64,000 nt of DNA from Saprospiraceae bacterium (GCA_016713025.1 JADJPZ010000002.1:248001-312000), one strand, 5' to 3'; shown: positions 43,397 through 53,660, counted from the first letter of the stretch. Made by a program: numbers and translations. The notes: generated by a model from the letters alone, not told the origin.

Positions 43397-44269
43397 CTAA
43401 GGCACATTGTATGTCCTTTGATTGTGCAGAAAAAAATAACCTAAACCTCCTTCTATATTGGTAAAAATATCCGATGGTGTAGCAAAAGGATTGTCTCTGC
43501 TTTCAAAATGAACATTGGCGGTTTTACTGTATTTAAAGTATGACTCAGAGACATTTCTCCATCTGAGTTGAATATTGCCTATGGCTTGCTGCTCTGTTAT
43601 CCTGTAAAACTGAAAACTCATGGTTTTGTCCTGTCCTTCAAATGCCTGATCACCGAATAAAACTCCGCTGTTTCTTACCGACTCGACTGATCCGGGTTCG
43701 TTCACAGATGTGTATGTGCTTCTGAATGGTTGATCTTTTGCATATCTTGTCAGTACCAAAACTTCATAAAAATCTTTGCCTGAAAGATCAGTAAAGCTCA
43801 CATCTACCTTGCTACGCATGTCGCCATCAGGTGTGATACCTCCGTTTTCCACAAACTTCAGTGTTTTTAATTGGAGCAAAGCAGGTACTGTCTGAGTTGC
43901 AAAGATGGGTTTAAATCCCGCATGAGAAGCTTGTATATCGCATTTTTGTCCGGCTTTGAGTGGCCCGTTCAATTTTATGATAAATAGTCCTTTGTTATAA
44001 GTTTTGTTGGTTTGTTCGATGCTATTTACATAAAAGGTAAGTTGCGGATTGACTACCATAGTATCTTTTTTATCATCCAGAATACCGAAATTTTCAGTAA
44101 TCTTTATCTGGATGGTGGAATCACCTGCTTTTGCTTCTGCTATGATGACTAATTTTTTCTCAAATGGAGGTGGGTCGAGTGTAAGGGTTGTTTCAAAAAA
44201 ATCGGTACATGATGACAATAATACCATCATAAAAGTACACACCAGGAAATGTTTATGTTGTGATTTCAT
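43397..44269 (-). CDS. DUF4249 lipoprotein, partner of the TonB receptor
   Basis: DUF4249 proteins are outer-membrane-associated lipoproteins encoded next to TonB-dependent receptors. The lipobox is VLLSSCTDFF (Cys near residue 21 from the chosen start). The beta-rich body includes KKLVIIAEAKAGDSTIQIKITENFGILDD, FYVNSIEQTNKTYNKGLFIIKLN and NIQLRWRNVSESYFKYSKTANVHFE. I start at ATG 44269 (MKSQHKHFL), giving 290 aa and a proper signal peptide; the longer reading would overlap the receptor gene. A surface-exposed substrate-binding role is inferred. Confidence 0.85.
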   Translation of the reverse strand: MKSQHKHFLVCTFMMVLLSSCTDFFETTLTLDPPPFEKKLVIIAEAKAGDSTIQIKITENFGILDDKKDTMVVNPQLTFYVNSIEQTNKTYNKGLFIIKLNGPLKAGQKCDIQASHAGFKPIFATQTVPALLQLKTLKFVENGGITPDGDMRSKVDVSFTDLSGKDFYEVLVLTRYAKDQPFRSTYTSVNEPGSVESVRNSGVLFGDQAFEGQDKTMSFQFYRITEQQAIGNIQLRWRNVSESYFKYSKTANVHFESRDNPFATPSDIFTNIEGGLGYFFLHNQRTYNVP

Positions 44270-44285
44270 TTTTATCTTTGCTTTA

Positions 44286-46628
44286 TTAAAAATCAAAGGA
44301 CCAGTTGATATAAGGTATCAAAGGAAACAATGTAATTTGTTTGAGTTTAGTGGATTTCACATTATTTTCGTCATATGATGTGTCAAAATATACAAAAAAC
44401 GGATTGTTATTGGCATAGGTATTATATGCTCCGACAGACCATGTTCTTGTATATTTGGCTTTCTTTTTTACAAAATTGATACCCACATCCAGCCTGTGGT
44501 ATGGACGCATACGGTAACTGTTGCGTGGTCCGAAGGTTTCTACATTCCCTGCAGGCGAGCCATATGACGAATTGGTCAATGTCACACCGTTTCCGGTGCC
44601 AAATACCCAAGTCGCAGCAAGGTTGATTTTTTTGCTCAGGTCATACATACCCACGAGTGAAATATCATGTCTGCGGTCATACCTGAATGGAAATTTTTTA
44701 CCGTCATTGATCTCATCAAACTGACGATTGGACCACGACAATGTGTAGCCTATCCAACCACTAAATCGGCCCTCTTTTTTCTGCAAAAACAACTCCAATC
44801 CATAAGAGTCACCATTGCCCTGGGTCACTCTGTCCTGCCAGTCAGAAAGGTCAAAAAGCCCCTCACCATCTTTGTATGCAATCAGATTTTTCATCTTTTT
44901 GTAGTAACCTTCCAGACTGACTTCATAATTTTTAAATGTTTTGGCAAAACCGGCAGCGACCTGCCATGAGTCCTGTGGCTTGATCCTCGCTGTCGTAGGT
45001 AGCCACAAGTCTGTGGGTAAGCCTATACCTTCAAATGCCAGTAAATTGATATACTGTCTCATAGTAGCAAAAGAAGCCTTAAATCCGATATCGCCCGGAA
45101 TCACCTGATTGAAACTTATTCTGGGTTGCAGTGAGGTATATACTTTGTCCTGAACAGCAAATCCTGAAAAATGCAATCCTGCATTCACCTTTGTATTTTT
45201 TGTCAATGTGATATCATCTTCCACATAAGATGCAAATTCTGTAGCAAAAACTTCCTTTTGTCCGATTTCTGTATTGAAGTTTAGATTATCTCTTGTATTC
45301 TTTTGGTTCAATGTAAATAGTCCCGGATCAAACTGATGATAGATGACATTTGCCCCTGTTTTAATATAATGTTTGGTGGAAGGTATATAATCAAAATCTA
45401 TTTTAAATGCAAGATCCCGGATACCTGACAAATACTTAATGCCTATCTCGTCTATATCAGAAGAAGAAGGAAATTCTGTACCGGACAATACTCGTGTGTC
45501 AAGCTTGTACTGACTATAAGTTAGGGTTGTATTAGCAAATATTTTATTGGAAATCTCTCTGTTCCACCTTAATGCCGATGTGATATTGCCCCATCCCAGA
45601 CCAGTGTCTGAATAATTTTTTGCTGTTCCTGATTTGTCTTTCTGATCAAAATAAAACTTATCCCTTCCTGTGTAGACACTCAGATACAATCGGTCTCTGT
45701 CTGATAGTCTGTGATTGATTTTTCCGTTCAGGTCATAAAAGTAATACCCTACCGAGCCGTCTGTATCATCATCTGCAAATCCTTGTCTGATGATAGGCTG
45801 TGCCAATACATCGATATAAGTCCGTCTGCCAGAGATCAAAAAAGAAGTTTTGCCTTTGTTGATAGGCCCTTCGAGTGTAAACTTCGACGCCACCAGTCCT
45901 ATAGAAGCATTTCCATGAAACTCCTTATTGTTGCCTTCTTTCATATTGATATCCAACACTGAAGAAAGGCGGCCTCCATATCTTGCCGGAAATCCTCCTT
46001 TGATTAATTTTACATCTTTGATCGCATCTGAATTGAATACGGAGAAAAATCCAAACAGATGTGATGCGTTGTATACCGGCACGCCATCAAGCAAAATCAA
46101 ATTCTGATCAGGGCTACCTCCTCGTACATAAAACCCGCTTTGACCTTCTCCTCCCGACTGTACCCCTGGTAGCAGCTGCAATACTCTCAGTAAATCTACT
46201 TCGCCCAATAAAGCCGGTACTTTTTTAATTTGTTTTATGGGAATCTCTGCCACACTCATCTGTGTTTCACGCTCAATTTTCTTTTCTTTGCTGGCGATGA
46301 TTTCTACGGTTTCCAGCTGGACTTCAGCTTTCAGACTTACATCAATCTTTATGTCTTTGATGACATCGATGGTCCTATTTTCATTATTGTACCCAATGTA
46401 TGAAAATACAAGATCCAGGTTTGGTGAAACAGGTACAGTAATAGAATAAAACCCGTATGTGTTGGTTACAGTTCCGATAGCAAGAGAAGGTATAAATATA
46501 TTGGCACCGATGAGTTTTTCTCCGGTGGCTGCATCTTCGACATATCCGCTGATGACTTTATTTTGAGCAGTTGATAGGGTAGTGTAGCCTGAAACAAAAA
46601 TGGTAATTACCAGGATATATAACTTCAT
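44286..46628 (-). CDS. TonB-dependent outer-membrane receptor with CarboxypepD-like N-domain
   Basis: Active import of an unknown large substrate across the outer membrane. After the signal peptide (LVITIFVSGYTTLSTAQ) come a carboxypeptidase-regulatory-like domain (about 23-110, ISGYVEDAATGEKLIGANIFIPS), a plug (VDLLRVLQLLPGVQSGGEGQSGFYVRGGSPDQNLILLDGVPVYN, near 143-186) and a long 22-strand-type barrel. The end, FPLIPYINWSFDF, has the terminal Phe of BAM substrates. At 780 aa it is smaller than SusC, fitting the DUF4249-partner class. It is followed after 16 bp by the DUF4249 gene, forming a two-gene uptake operon. Confidence 0.93.
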   Translation of the reverse strand: MKLYILVITIFVSGYTTLSTAQNKVISGYVEDAATGEKLIGANIFIPSLAIGTVTNTYGFYSITVPVSPNLDLVFSYIGYNNENRTIDVIKDIKIDVSLKAEVQLETVEIIASKEKKIERETQMSVAEIPIKQIKKVPALLGEVDLLRVLQLLPGVQSGGEGQSGFYVRGGSPDQNLILLDGVPVYNASHLFGFFSVFNSDAIKDVKLIKGGFPARYGGRLSSVLDINMKEGNNKEFHGNASIGLVASKFTLEGPINKGKTSFLISGRRTYIDVLAQPIIRQGFADDDTDGSVGYYFYDLNGKINHRLSDRDRLYLSVYTGRDKFYFDQKDKSGTAKNYSDTGLGWGNITSALRWNREISNKIFANTTLTYSQYKLDTRVLSGTEFPSSSDIDEIGIKYLSGIRDLAFKIDFDYIPSTKHYIKTGANVIYHQFDPGLFTLNQKNTRDNLNFNTEIGQKEVFATEFASYVEDDITLTKNTKVNAGLHFSGFAVQDKVYTSLQPRISFNQVIPGDIGFKASFATMRQYINLLAFEGIGLPTDLWLPTTARIKPQDSWQVAAGFAKTFKNYEVSLEGYYKKMKNLIAYKDGEGLFDLSDWQDRVTQGNGDSYGLELFLQKKEGRFSGWIGYTLSWSNRQFDEINDGKKFPFRYDRRHDISLVGMYDLSKKINLAATWVFGTGNGVTLTNSSYGSPAGNVETFGPRNSYRMRPYHRLDVGINFVKKKAKYTRTWSVGAYNTYANNNPFFVYFDTSYDENNVKSTKLKQITLFPLIPYINWSFDF

Positions 46629-46833
46629 GTGTATTTCTTTACTTACTCCTTAACGGGCATAAAGGCATACATGTTGCTTTTAGAAACAACAAATTAAGAT
46701 AAGTTTAACGCATCACTTATCATTCATAAAGCTACACTATTTATTGACAGTTGCCAATAATGTAACAATAAATACCAAACTTATAAATGTGTTAAAATGT
46801 AAAATTATTCTATAGGCGTTATTATTTAAATGA

Positions 46834-47256
46834 TTAATGCGTAAACACGTCCTGATACAAAATAGGCCGTGCATACTCTTCGTTAAATGCACATTTGATC
46901 ACATCAAACGCTGTCACAATCCCCTTCAGTTCATTGTCTACATTTACTACAGGTATCATTTTGAATCTCTTGTCAGCAAATAATTCTGCTGCTGTACCTA
47001 CTTTGTCTTTAGGGGTGATTCTGACAACTTTTGATGTCATCACGTCTTTGACTTTTAGGTCGTTTTCAAGATTGAACCTGGAGATTTTCAACACATCTGA
47101 AGAGGTGATCAAGCCTACTAATTTTCCGTGATCCACTACCGGTAACTGTTGGAATTCTGATTCCAAAAAGAATTGAGAAAGATCATCAATTGACTGATTT
47201 GGGTGAGCAGTCACCGGATCTTTCGTCATAATCGAACGTACTTCTAAGTTCATCAT
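46834..47256 (-). CDS. Tandem CBS-domain protein
   Basis: Two CBS motifs fill the 140 aa: residues about 8-62 (IMTKDPVTAHPNQSIDDLSQFFLESEFQQLPVVDHGKLVGLITSSDVL) and 71-130 (VMTSKVVRITPKDKVGTAAELFADKRFKMIPVVNVDNELKGIVTAFDVI). Such pairs bind adenosyl ligands (AMP, ATP or SAM) and regulate partner proteins. With no fused effector domain the target is unknown. ATG 47253 is an equally possible start. It is a single gene. Confidence 0.92.
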   Translation of the reverse strand: MMNLEVRSIMTKDPVTAHPNQSIDDLSQFFLESEFQQLPVVDHGKLVGLITSSDVLKISRFNLENDLKVKDVMTSKVVRITPKDKVGTAAELFADKRFKMIPVVNVDNELKGIVTAFDVIKCAFNEEYARPILYQDVFTH

Positions 47257-47424
47257 AACAATATCGATTTATGGCTGTTAAAAAATAAAGTCTATCAAGG
47301 ACGAATATACAAAAAGTATTCTGAAAATCAAAACTTTATGTAAAAAAATTTATCTTCGGATGAAGATACAGAACATTTTATTTCTTCCGCGAGACCTTTT
47401 ATTCATTTTCATCAAACAAAATAC

Positions 47425-49935
47425 TCAGTTATTGACTCTTAGATAATCTATCAGCCCTGATAGAATTTTTTGGGCCATTTGCTGTCTGAACTCAGGGTCA
47501 GCCAGTTTTTCTTCATCTTCTGCATGAGACATAAAGGCCTGCTCAACAAGAACAGAAGGCATCTGTGAAGCTCGCGTCACAGTGTAATTAAAAGATCCGA
47601 CCACTCCAAATTCCTTCAGGTCAAGTTCGAGCAACCTGTCATAAATGCTCCCTGCCAACGGAGCCCAGAAAGGATTGTGCCAATAAGTACTCGTCCCTGC
47701 AACGGATAAATAACCTCGACCACCGGCATTGGCGTGGATGCTTATCAGCAGATCGGCATCAGATTCTATTGCAATATCCCTTTTGGTCAAAAGACTCATG
47801 TCCTTATCGGAGTCACGAACCTGCACAACATTGGCTCCCAAGGATCTGCATAATTCTCCAAGCCTTAATGATAAATCAAGATTGATATCTTTTTCAAGCA
47901 ATCCTGATAATCCCACAGCGCCGGTATTGGAACCACCATGTCCGGCTTCAATAGCTATCTTTAAGCCAGTAAGAGGACTTTTATTTGTAAGGTCAAAAGC
48001 AGGAGGATATTTAACCTTTAATAAAAGCCTTTTACCGTCCGGTTTGATATCATAACCCCAAATATTCGAAGTGTTGAGATGTACAAATATTTTATATGTA
48101 TCCGGTGTCGTCTGTTGCCAGGTTACCCTTTCAATGATTTTTCTTTTATTCATGTGTGTTATCCAGGTGCTGGCGGTCTGAACACCATACAGGGTAACCA
48201 CAATCCTATTCTGATCAGGTTCGGGAAATATCTCATATGGTACACTCTCCGGATACGGAATGCTCAATACATCAGCATCTGAAGATGGTCCGCAAGACAT
48301 GGTGGTAATAACATATGAAGGGGTAACTGTTTCTTCCGGCAACAACTCTACATCATCTTTATGTATAAATCCACTTTCTATGCTGCTTAACTTTATTCTG
48401 TAATAATCACCTGACCTTCCGCTGGTCTTAAGTATAACTCCGAGGTTTAGCTCTGATCTTATCGGTCCACCTAATCTTGGCGCAGCCAGATTGTATGTCA
48501 GGCGTGAGTGTGGGTTTTTTACTTTAACTACGGGAAATTCTTCTATTTGCTTAACTTTAAATGTGGTTGAAAAATCTACCTGACTTTTTTCAGTGCCATT
48601 AGATGTTGAAATTTGTGGCAGTAAAGTATATGTTTTTCCTGTTTTTAAGCTACTCAAATAAAGGTTTGCCTTATAAAGTGAGTAATCGTCAAAATCTTCA
48701 CGCGAACATTTAATTCTTATTTTACCTGGCATTACGTTTACATATCCATGCTGACCTTTTGACCCCTGAAAACTTACTCTCACCATATCATCTGAAAGTA
48801 ACTCCATCACTGAAGCCGGTTCAAAACTCTTCTGATCTATCCAAAGCGGAAACACAGGTCTTGTTTTTGGATTTTTGGAGTAAATAAACTCCCGTTCATA
48901 AAAAACAGACAAAGAATCCTCATCCATGACTGTAGCCCTTATGCGGTTTGGTCCTTCATTCAGTGTAATTTTCTTGAAGAATATCCCGGTTTTATATTGC
49001 TTTACCGGGTCCCCGTTGATCCATACTTTTGCGGGGTAATTCGTTTTGCATAATAATTCAAATTCAGGGAGATCGGTAATTTCCCTCGGCATTTTTCGGA
49101 ATTCAACCCAGGGAGATTTTCTTGATGTCTTGCCTTTAGTATCAACAGTATAATGGTATGGAACCATCCAGTCTGATGTTAAAATTTTTAAAGACACTGA
49201 CTCTGCAGTTAAATTTAAAGTGTCTTTTTTTGTTGTAATGAAATGGATACATCCTTCAGTATCAGTGGTCATCGATTTATTACCTGGACGAAGTTTTATT
49301 TTTCTGCCACCGGGATTTGCCGGAAAAAAAGGAGACATGTCAATTCTGAACACCTGTTCAGGCTTAATTTTTTTAAGAGATTTCCTGAGGTTTGCCACAC
49401 CTTCATTCCTATTGTTGTGATTTCTTTCAATGATACTATCAGGAACCATCAGGTCAATTACACCGTCTATCAAAAATTGATTAGCCCTTTTATATTCATC
49501 CTCATTTGTCCAAATTACAAAATTTACAAGATATGGCTTCAGCAACATGGTTTCAACAGTCATGGTTTCAATCAGATCCTGAGAATGACCGGAAATTTTG
49601 ATTCCAAGGCCATCAATAGCATAATTAGTAACGAGGTGCTGAACTTCTTTTTTAAGATCGGTCCTCAATTTATCAGCGGAAGCCGCGATGTCAGTTTCTG
49701 AAGAAAATGACATGTCAACAACAACATAGATTTTTTGCTTTTTGGAGTGTGCGCTATCGACAATGTCTTTTAATTCAGCATAACCTTTGTCCGTATAGAA
49801 AAAAACTGTGTTTTGTACATTATCTTTTCTGTCAGACGTATCCAGGATTTTCTGTTGGGTTTTGCATCCTGTAAAAATTATTGTCAGGATAATTAGAGCC
49901 GTCCTTAATTGGAGCAATATTTTTGTATTTCTCAT
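47425..49935 (-). CDS. N-acetylmuramoyl-L-alanine amidase lipoprotein (multidomain)
   Basis: Cleaves the bond between MurNAc and the stem peptide of peptidoglycan. An N-terminal lipobox (IIFTGCKTQQK) anchors it. Residues about 45-210 resemble a degenerate TIM-barrel (KIYVVVDMSFS, YAIDGLGIKISG, VIWTNEDEY), followed by Ig-like and SH3-like stretches (about 290-480). The C-terminal Amidase_3 domain starts near residue 655: LKIAIEAGHGGSNTGAVG, LLEKDINLDLSLRLGELC, LISIHANAGGRG and SVLVEQAFMSHAEDE supply the zinc ligands and catalytic Glu. Its ATG overlaps the stop of the GHL10-NamZ gene by four bases (ATGA), so the two are co-expressed. Confidence 0.9.
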   Translation of the reverse strand: MRNTKILLQLRTALIILTIIFTGCKTQQKILDTSDRKDNVQNTVFFYTDKGYAELKDIVDSAHSKKQKIYVVVDMSFSSETDIAASADKLRTDLKKEVQHLVTNYAIDGLGIKISGHSQDLIETMTVETMLLKPYLVNFVIWTNEDEYKRANQFLIDGVIDLMVPDSIIERNHNNRNEGVANLRKSLKKIKPEQVFRIDMSPFFPANPGGRKIKLRPGNKSMTTDTEGCIHFITTKKDTLNLTAESVSLKILTSDWMVPYHYTVDTKGKTSRKSPWVEFRKMPREITDLPEFELLCKTNYPAKVWINGDPVKQYKTGIFFKKITLNEGPNRIRATVMDEDSLSVFYEREFIYSKNPKTRPVFPLWIDQKSFEPASVMELLSDDMVRVSFQGSKGQHGYVNVMPGKIRIKCSREDFDDYSLYKANLYLSSLKTGKTYTLLPQISTSNGTEKSQVDFSTTFKVKQIEEFPVVKVKNPHSRLTYNLAAPRLGGPIRSELNLGVILKTSGRSGDYYRIKLSSIESGFIHKDDVELLPEETVTPSYVITTMSCGPSSDADVLSIPYPESVPYEIFPEPDQNRIVVTLYGVQTASTWITHMNKRKIIERVTWQQTTPDTYKIFVHLNTSNIWGYDIKPDGKRLLLKVKYPPAFDLTNKSPLTGLKIAIEAGHGGSNTGAVGLSGLLEKDINLDLSLRLGELCRSLGANVVQVRDSDKDMSLLTKRDIAIESDADLLISIHANAGGRGYLSVAGTSTYWHNPFWAPLAGSIYDRLLELDLKEFGVVGSFNYTVTRASQMPSVLVEQAFMSHAEDEEKLADPEFRQQMAQKILSGLIDYLRVNN

Positions 49936-52709
49936 CTATATAGGAGATATTTCTGCCTGATTTTTATGAAATCACTTACCTGTTCCTGACAAGTTTTTAC
50001 AATTTCTTCAACAGTCGCACCTGGTTTTTCCAATCTTTTGATAATAGCCGGCGGAGACCAAACAAGAGAGTCCGGATTTGTCTTGCGATATGCATCAAAA
50101 GTGTGGACAGCCGCTTCAACAGATCTGAAAACTGCCGGGTCGGTCACCAAAACCTCTACGCCATGACTCATTTTTTGCCATGGTTTATTTCGCGGATTGC
50201 TTTTTGCATGATAATCGGGTATAAAATGGACAGGGCGGAAATGTACGCCTTTGATACCTCTCGTATTGAGATCGTTTGCTGCTTTTTCGGCATCAATCCA
50301 TGTGGCACCTGTCATTAAAAAAGGTTTTGTAGTACCTCTCCCTTCGGAAATATTGGTCCTTTCAAACAAACATTGTCCGGGATAGACAATAGCCGTTTCA
50401 AGCGTTCCCATATTGGGTGACGGCATTACCCATAAAAGTCCGGTTTCATTCCATAACATATTTCTCCTCCACCCTTTCATCTTGATGACAGTAAGGTCAG
50501 CACCATATCCTTCCGTTTCGTTCCACATGGTGGCCAATTCTCCATAGGTCATTCCGTGCCTGAGTGGAAGAGGATGACGGAATATACTTACCGTATCATG
50601 TAGCGGACCTTCCACTACGCTGCCTCCCAACGGGTTTGGTCTGTCAAGTACGATAAATGGAATTCCTGCAGCGGCACATGCCTGCATGGCAAATGACATG
50701 GAATACTTATAAGTGTACCAGGCTGATCCTACACCCTGAATATCAAATATAAGAACGTCAAGGCCTTTTAACCATTCTTTTTTAGGCGCAAACGAATGTC
50801 CATACATGCTATATACTGGTATGCCCGTGATAGGATCTACTGCGCCATCTTCAAAAGTCCTGCCTTGAGTAGCACCTCTTACTCCATGTTCAGCTCCAAA
50901 CAAAGCCACAAGGTTTACGCCTTCAGTACCGGCGAGGATATCTATACTACTTCTTAAATCAGCACCGACAGCTGATGGATTGGTGATAAGGCCGACCTTT
51001 TTACCCTTTATCAAATCGATATGCTCCGTTACAAGGATGTCAATTCCAGAGGTAACGGTTGGTTTCTGCAGCACTGATTTGGTTTTGTTTGTACTATATT
51101 TTGCTAAAATTTCAGAGAGGGAAGGTGCATCGGTCAATGAAATGCCTGACACCTTTCTTGATGTCAAAGCACTTTCATTTCCGAAACGGTCAACGACGGA
51201 AACGGCAATGCTATCCAAAGGAATAAGGATATCTTCTATTTTGTTTATAGCTTTTGGGTCCCTGCGGCTCAAAAGGGGCTGATTCACAATAAATGCTGAA
51301 ACACTATCCGTTTTAATACTGCTTCCCAGAATATTATAGCTCCATTGCGCACCATGTTTGTAGTAAAATACCCAGCGGGCTATATCATCAGGATTGGAAT
51401 GGAACCAATTTACCTGAATTTGGCCGGTATGCTTTTTAACATTCAAATCCGGAGGTGCCGGTGATTTTTTGTCCAGCCATGGAGATGGCGGAATAAGCGC
51501 TTTTCTTTTGTAAGGTCCATCAAGCAAAGCTTTTGCCAGAGTCGGATTGGATGCTATAGGTCCAATACTCCAGTGAACGACCCCGGGACTGGCGGGCAAC
51601 ATACCGCGTGCTATCATCACCTGGTTAATGTTTTCATCAATCAATTTTGATAATGGTTGTATGCTGAGGCTTATGCCAGGCCATAGATGTCTTCCTTTTT
51701 TGTTTTCCTGATTCCACCATCCCAGCAGTACAGGATAACTCTGCGCAACCTGATTTATTGACCAATATAATTGAGGTGTGTAATAATCTATCCATCCTTT
51801 GTTAAGCCATTTTCGGGCATCAGCATAAAGTACATTGTGCTGGTCAAAACCGCTGACTGACAATGGATGATTAGGTCGCCAGATCCCAAACGGGCTCAGT
51901 CCGAATTTCACATTGGGCTTTTCAGATTTGATACCTTTATAAATTCTTTCCACCAGCAGATTTACGCTTTCTCTTCTCCAGTCACCTCTGGAAAGCTTTC
52001 CACCACTTTTTTGATAAGCGCGCCAACTCTCTTCGTCAGGGAAATCCTTATCATTGTTGTAAGAAGGGTATGGGTAGAAATAATCATCAAAATGAATACC
52101 ATCAAGATCGTATCTGCGTACAAGATCCATCACAACATTGTATGTCTGATCCTGCACAGCTTTTTTGGTAGGTTCCATCCACCAGTAACCCTGCTCGAGC
52201 TTAACCACTAGTTCAGGATGCTTTTTTACAATCGAAGCATCAGATACCGGACCTCCAGCAGTATGATGAGCCCTGTATGGGTTCAGCCAGGCATGAAGTT
52301 CTATGCCGCGGGCGTGAGCCTCATCGATCCAGAATTTAAGCGGATCATAAAACGGATCCGGAGCTTTGCCCTGGACTCCCGAAAGATAATATGACCATGG
52401 CTCTAAATCACTTTGATACAGGGCATCACATTGTGGTCTTACCTGGAAAATAACTGCATTGAAGTTGTTTTTAAAAAGCAGATCAAGGAGATCAACAGCT
52501 TCTTTTTTCTGCTGACTGACAGAAAGTCCGGGCTTGCTGGGCCAATTGATATTTGCCACCGTTGCCACCCATGCTGCCCTGAATTCTCTTTCTGCATTGG
52601 GCGTTCTGCCGGATGGATCGCCGGTTTCAAGGGGCTTATTTGTTTTGCACTCAGACAAAGCAAAAATCAGAAATGCCGAGAATACATAAAAAGTTATTTT
52701 TTTAATCAT
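49932..52709 (-). CDS. Fused GHL10 glycosyl hydrolase and NamZ-type exo-muramidase lipoprotein
   Basis: A two-enzyme lipoprotein (lipobox FALSECKTN). Residues about 40-385 are a GHL10 (DUF187) TIM-barrel: REFRAAWVATVANINWPSKPG, NAVIFQVRPQCDALY, GIELHAWLNPYRAHH and DLDGIHFDDYFYPYP. The characterised relative DigH of E. coli cuts peptide-free glycan. A fibronectin-like linker (about 415-525) follows. Residues about 555-925 are DUF1343/NamZ (GH171): VGLITNPSAVG, ALFGAEHGVRGATQG, DIQGVGSAWYTYKYSM, PNPLGG and NISEGRGTTKPF; NamZ removes terminal MurNAc. At 925 aa it is about the sum of the two families. It is the first gene of the operon with the amidase; both proteins are predicted lipoproteins. 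Confidence 0.92.
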   Translation of the reverse strand: MIKKITFYVFSAFLIFALSECKTNKPLETGDPSGRTPNAEREFRAAWVATVANINWPSKPGLSVSQQKKEAVDLLDLLFKNNFNAVIFQVRPQCDALYQSDLEPWSYYLSGVQGKAPDPFYDPLKFWIDEAHARGIELHAWLNPYRAHHTAGGPVSDASIVKKHPELVVKLEQGYWWMEPTKKAVQDQTYNVVMDLVRRYDLDGIHFDDYFYPYPSYNNDKDFPDEESWRAYQKSGGKLSRGDWRRESVNLLVERIYKGIKSEKPNVKFGLSPFGIWRPNHPLSVSGFDQHNVLYADARKWLNKGWIDYYTPQLYWSINQVAQSYPVLLGWWNQENKKGRHLWPGISLSIQPLSKLIDENINQVMIARGMLPASPGVVHWSIGPIASNPTLAKALLDGPYKRKALIPPSPWLDKKSPAPPDLNVKKHTGQIQVNWFHSNPDDIARWVFYYKHGAQWSYNILGSSIKTDSVSAFIVNQPLLSRRDPKAINKIEDILIPLDSIAVSVVDRFGNESALTSRKVSGISLTDAPSLSEILAKYSTNKTKSVLQKPTVTSGIDILVTEHIDLIKGKKVGLITNPSAVGADLRSSIDILAGTEGVNLVALFGAEHGVRGATQGRTFEDGAVDPITGIPVYSMYGHSFAPKKEWLKGLDVLIFDIQGVGSAWYTYKYSMSFAMQACAAAGIPFIVLDRPNPLGGSVVEGPLHDTVSIFRHPLPLRHGMTYGELATMWNETEGYGADLTVIKMKGWRRNMLWNETGLLWVMPSPNMGTLETAIVYPGQCLFERTNISEGRGTTKPFLMTGATWIDAEKAANDLNTRGIKGVHFRPVHFIPDYHAKSNPRNKPWQKMSHGVEVLVTDPAVFRSVEAAVHTFDAYRKTNPDSLVWSPPAIIKRLEKPGATVEEIVKTCQEQVSDFIKIRQKYLLYR

Positions 52710-52768
52710 ATTTAAAAGGGTTATCCATGTGAATTATTCATTATATTCCTTATTCGTATCTATGAGTG

Positions 52769-53473
52769 TCATTTGCCGATAATAAAGATACAAGGTTTTT
52801 TATGGTAATGTTCTTTCTCAGCTTTTTTCCAATCGGAAACTTTCATTTGCCTGATATTTTCATCGGGCCCATTGATGTCGCAAGCAATACAAAGCTTTGT
52901 CTCAGGACGCAGTGATTGCAAGCAGGTTTCGATTACAAAATCGTTGCGATAAGGTGTTTCCATAAATATCTGCGTTTGGTTTGATTTGTACATTTTTGTT
53001 TCTAGCGATTTAAGTTCCTGAATAAGTTCAGGTTTTTTATTGGAAAGGTAACCATTAAAAGCAAAGTTCTGACCACTCATCCCACTGGACATCAATGCCA
53101 TAAGTATAGATGAAGGCCCGACAAATGGTACAACCCTTACACCGTGTGTATGTGCCCAATCGACTACTTCCGCTCCCGGATCTGCTATACCGGGACAACC
53201 TGCATCAGATATCACTCCTATATCTGCACCTTCAAAGACGGCTTTTAAAAAAGTTTCGTTTTCTGATTTAAGGTTTGTAATCTCATGTATATTGAGTTCG
53301 GCAATTGGCAAAGGATGATGGATGGTTTTTAAAAAATGTCTGGCTGTTTTTGCCCGCTCAACAATAAAGTATTTTGTTTGGTGCAGAAAGTTTATGGCCT
53401 CAGTTGACAGACTTTCGGTTTTTCCTTCTGAAATCGGGCAAGGAAACAAATATATTTTACCTGTTTTGATCAT
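52769..53473 (-). CDS. RsmI-like SAM-dependent methyltransferase (tetrapyrrole methylase fold)
   Basis: Related to RsmI, which 2'-O-methylates C1402 of 16S rRNA. Visible features are GKIYLFPCPISEG at the start, TKYFIVERAKTARHFL, IGVISDAGCPGIADPGAEVV (near 90, the conserved DAGxPxxxDPG loop), VPFVGPSSILMALMSSG and QIFMETPYRNDFVIE. Bacteroidota carry this shorter paralogue beside the full RsmI, so the rRNA target is not certain. I prefer ATG 53473 (MIKTGKIYLF), giving 234 aa; the longer reading from 53530 adds residues unlike the family. It is divergent from ileS. Confidence 0.85.
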   Translation of the reverse strand: MIKTGKIYLFPCPISEGKTESLSTEAINFLHQTKYFIVERAKTARHFLKTIHHPLPIAELNIHEITNLKSENETFLKAVFEGADIGVISDAGCPGIADPGAEVVDWAHTHGVRVVPFVGPSSILMALMSSGMSGQNFAFNGYLSNKKPELIQELKSLETKMYKSNQTQIFMETPYRNDFVIETCLQSLRPETKLCIACDINGPDENIRQMKVSDWKKAEKEHYHKKPCIFIIGK

Positions 53474-53660
53474 TTTCAATGCAATGAGTACAATTTGATT
53501 TTGTAATTCTGACAAATTAATTTTTGACAAAATAAGTCATTTTATATCTAAAGGCTAAATTTTAAATATACTCTTTTCTATTTATTGATTACTTTCTATT
53601 TGTATAACAATTATTGACTACTAAATCACCAATTATAGCCAAATCTTTGTTAAAAAATCG

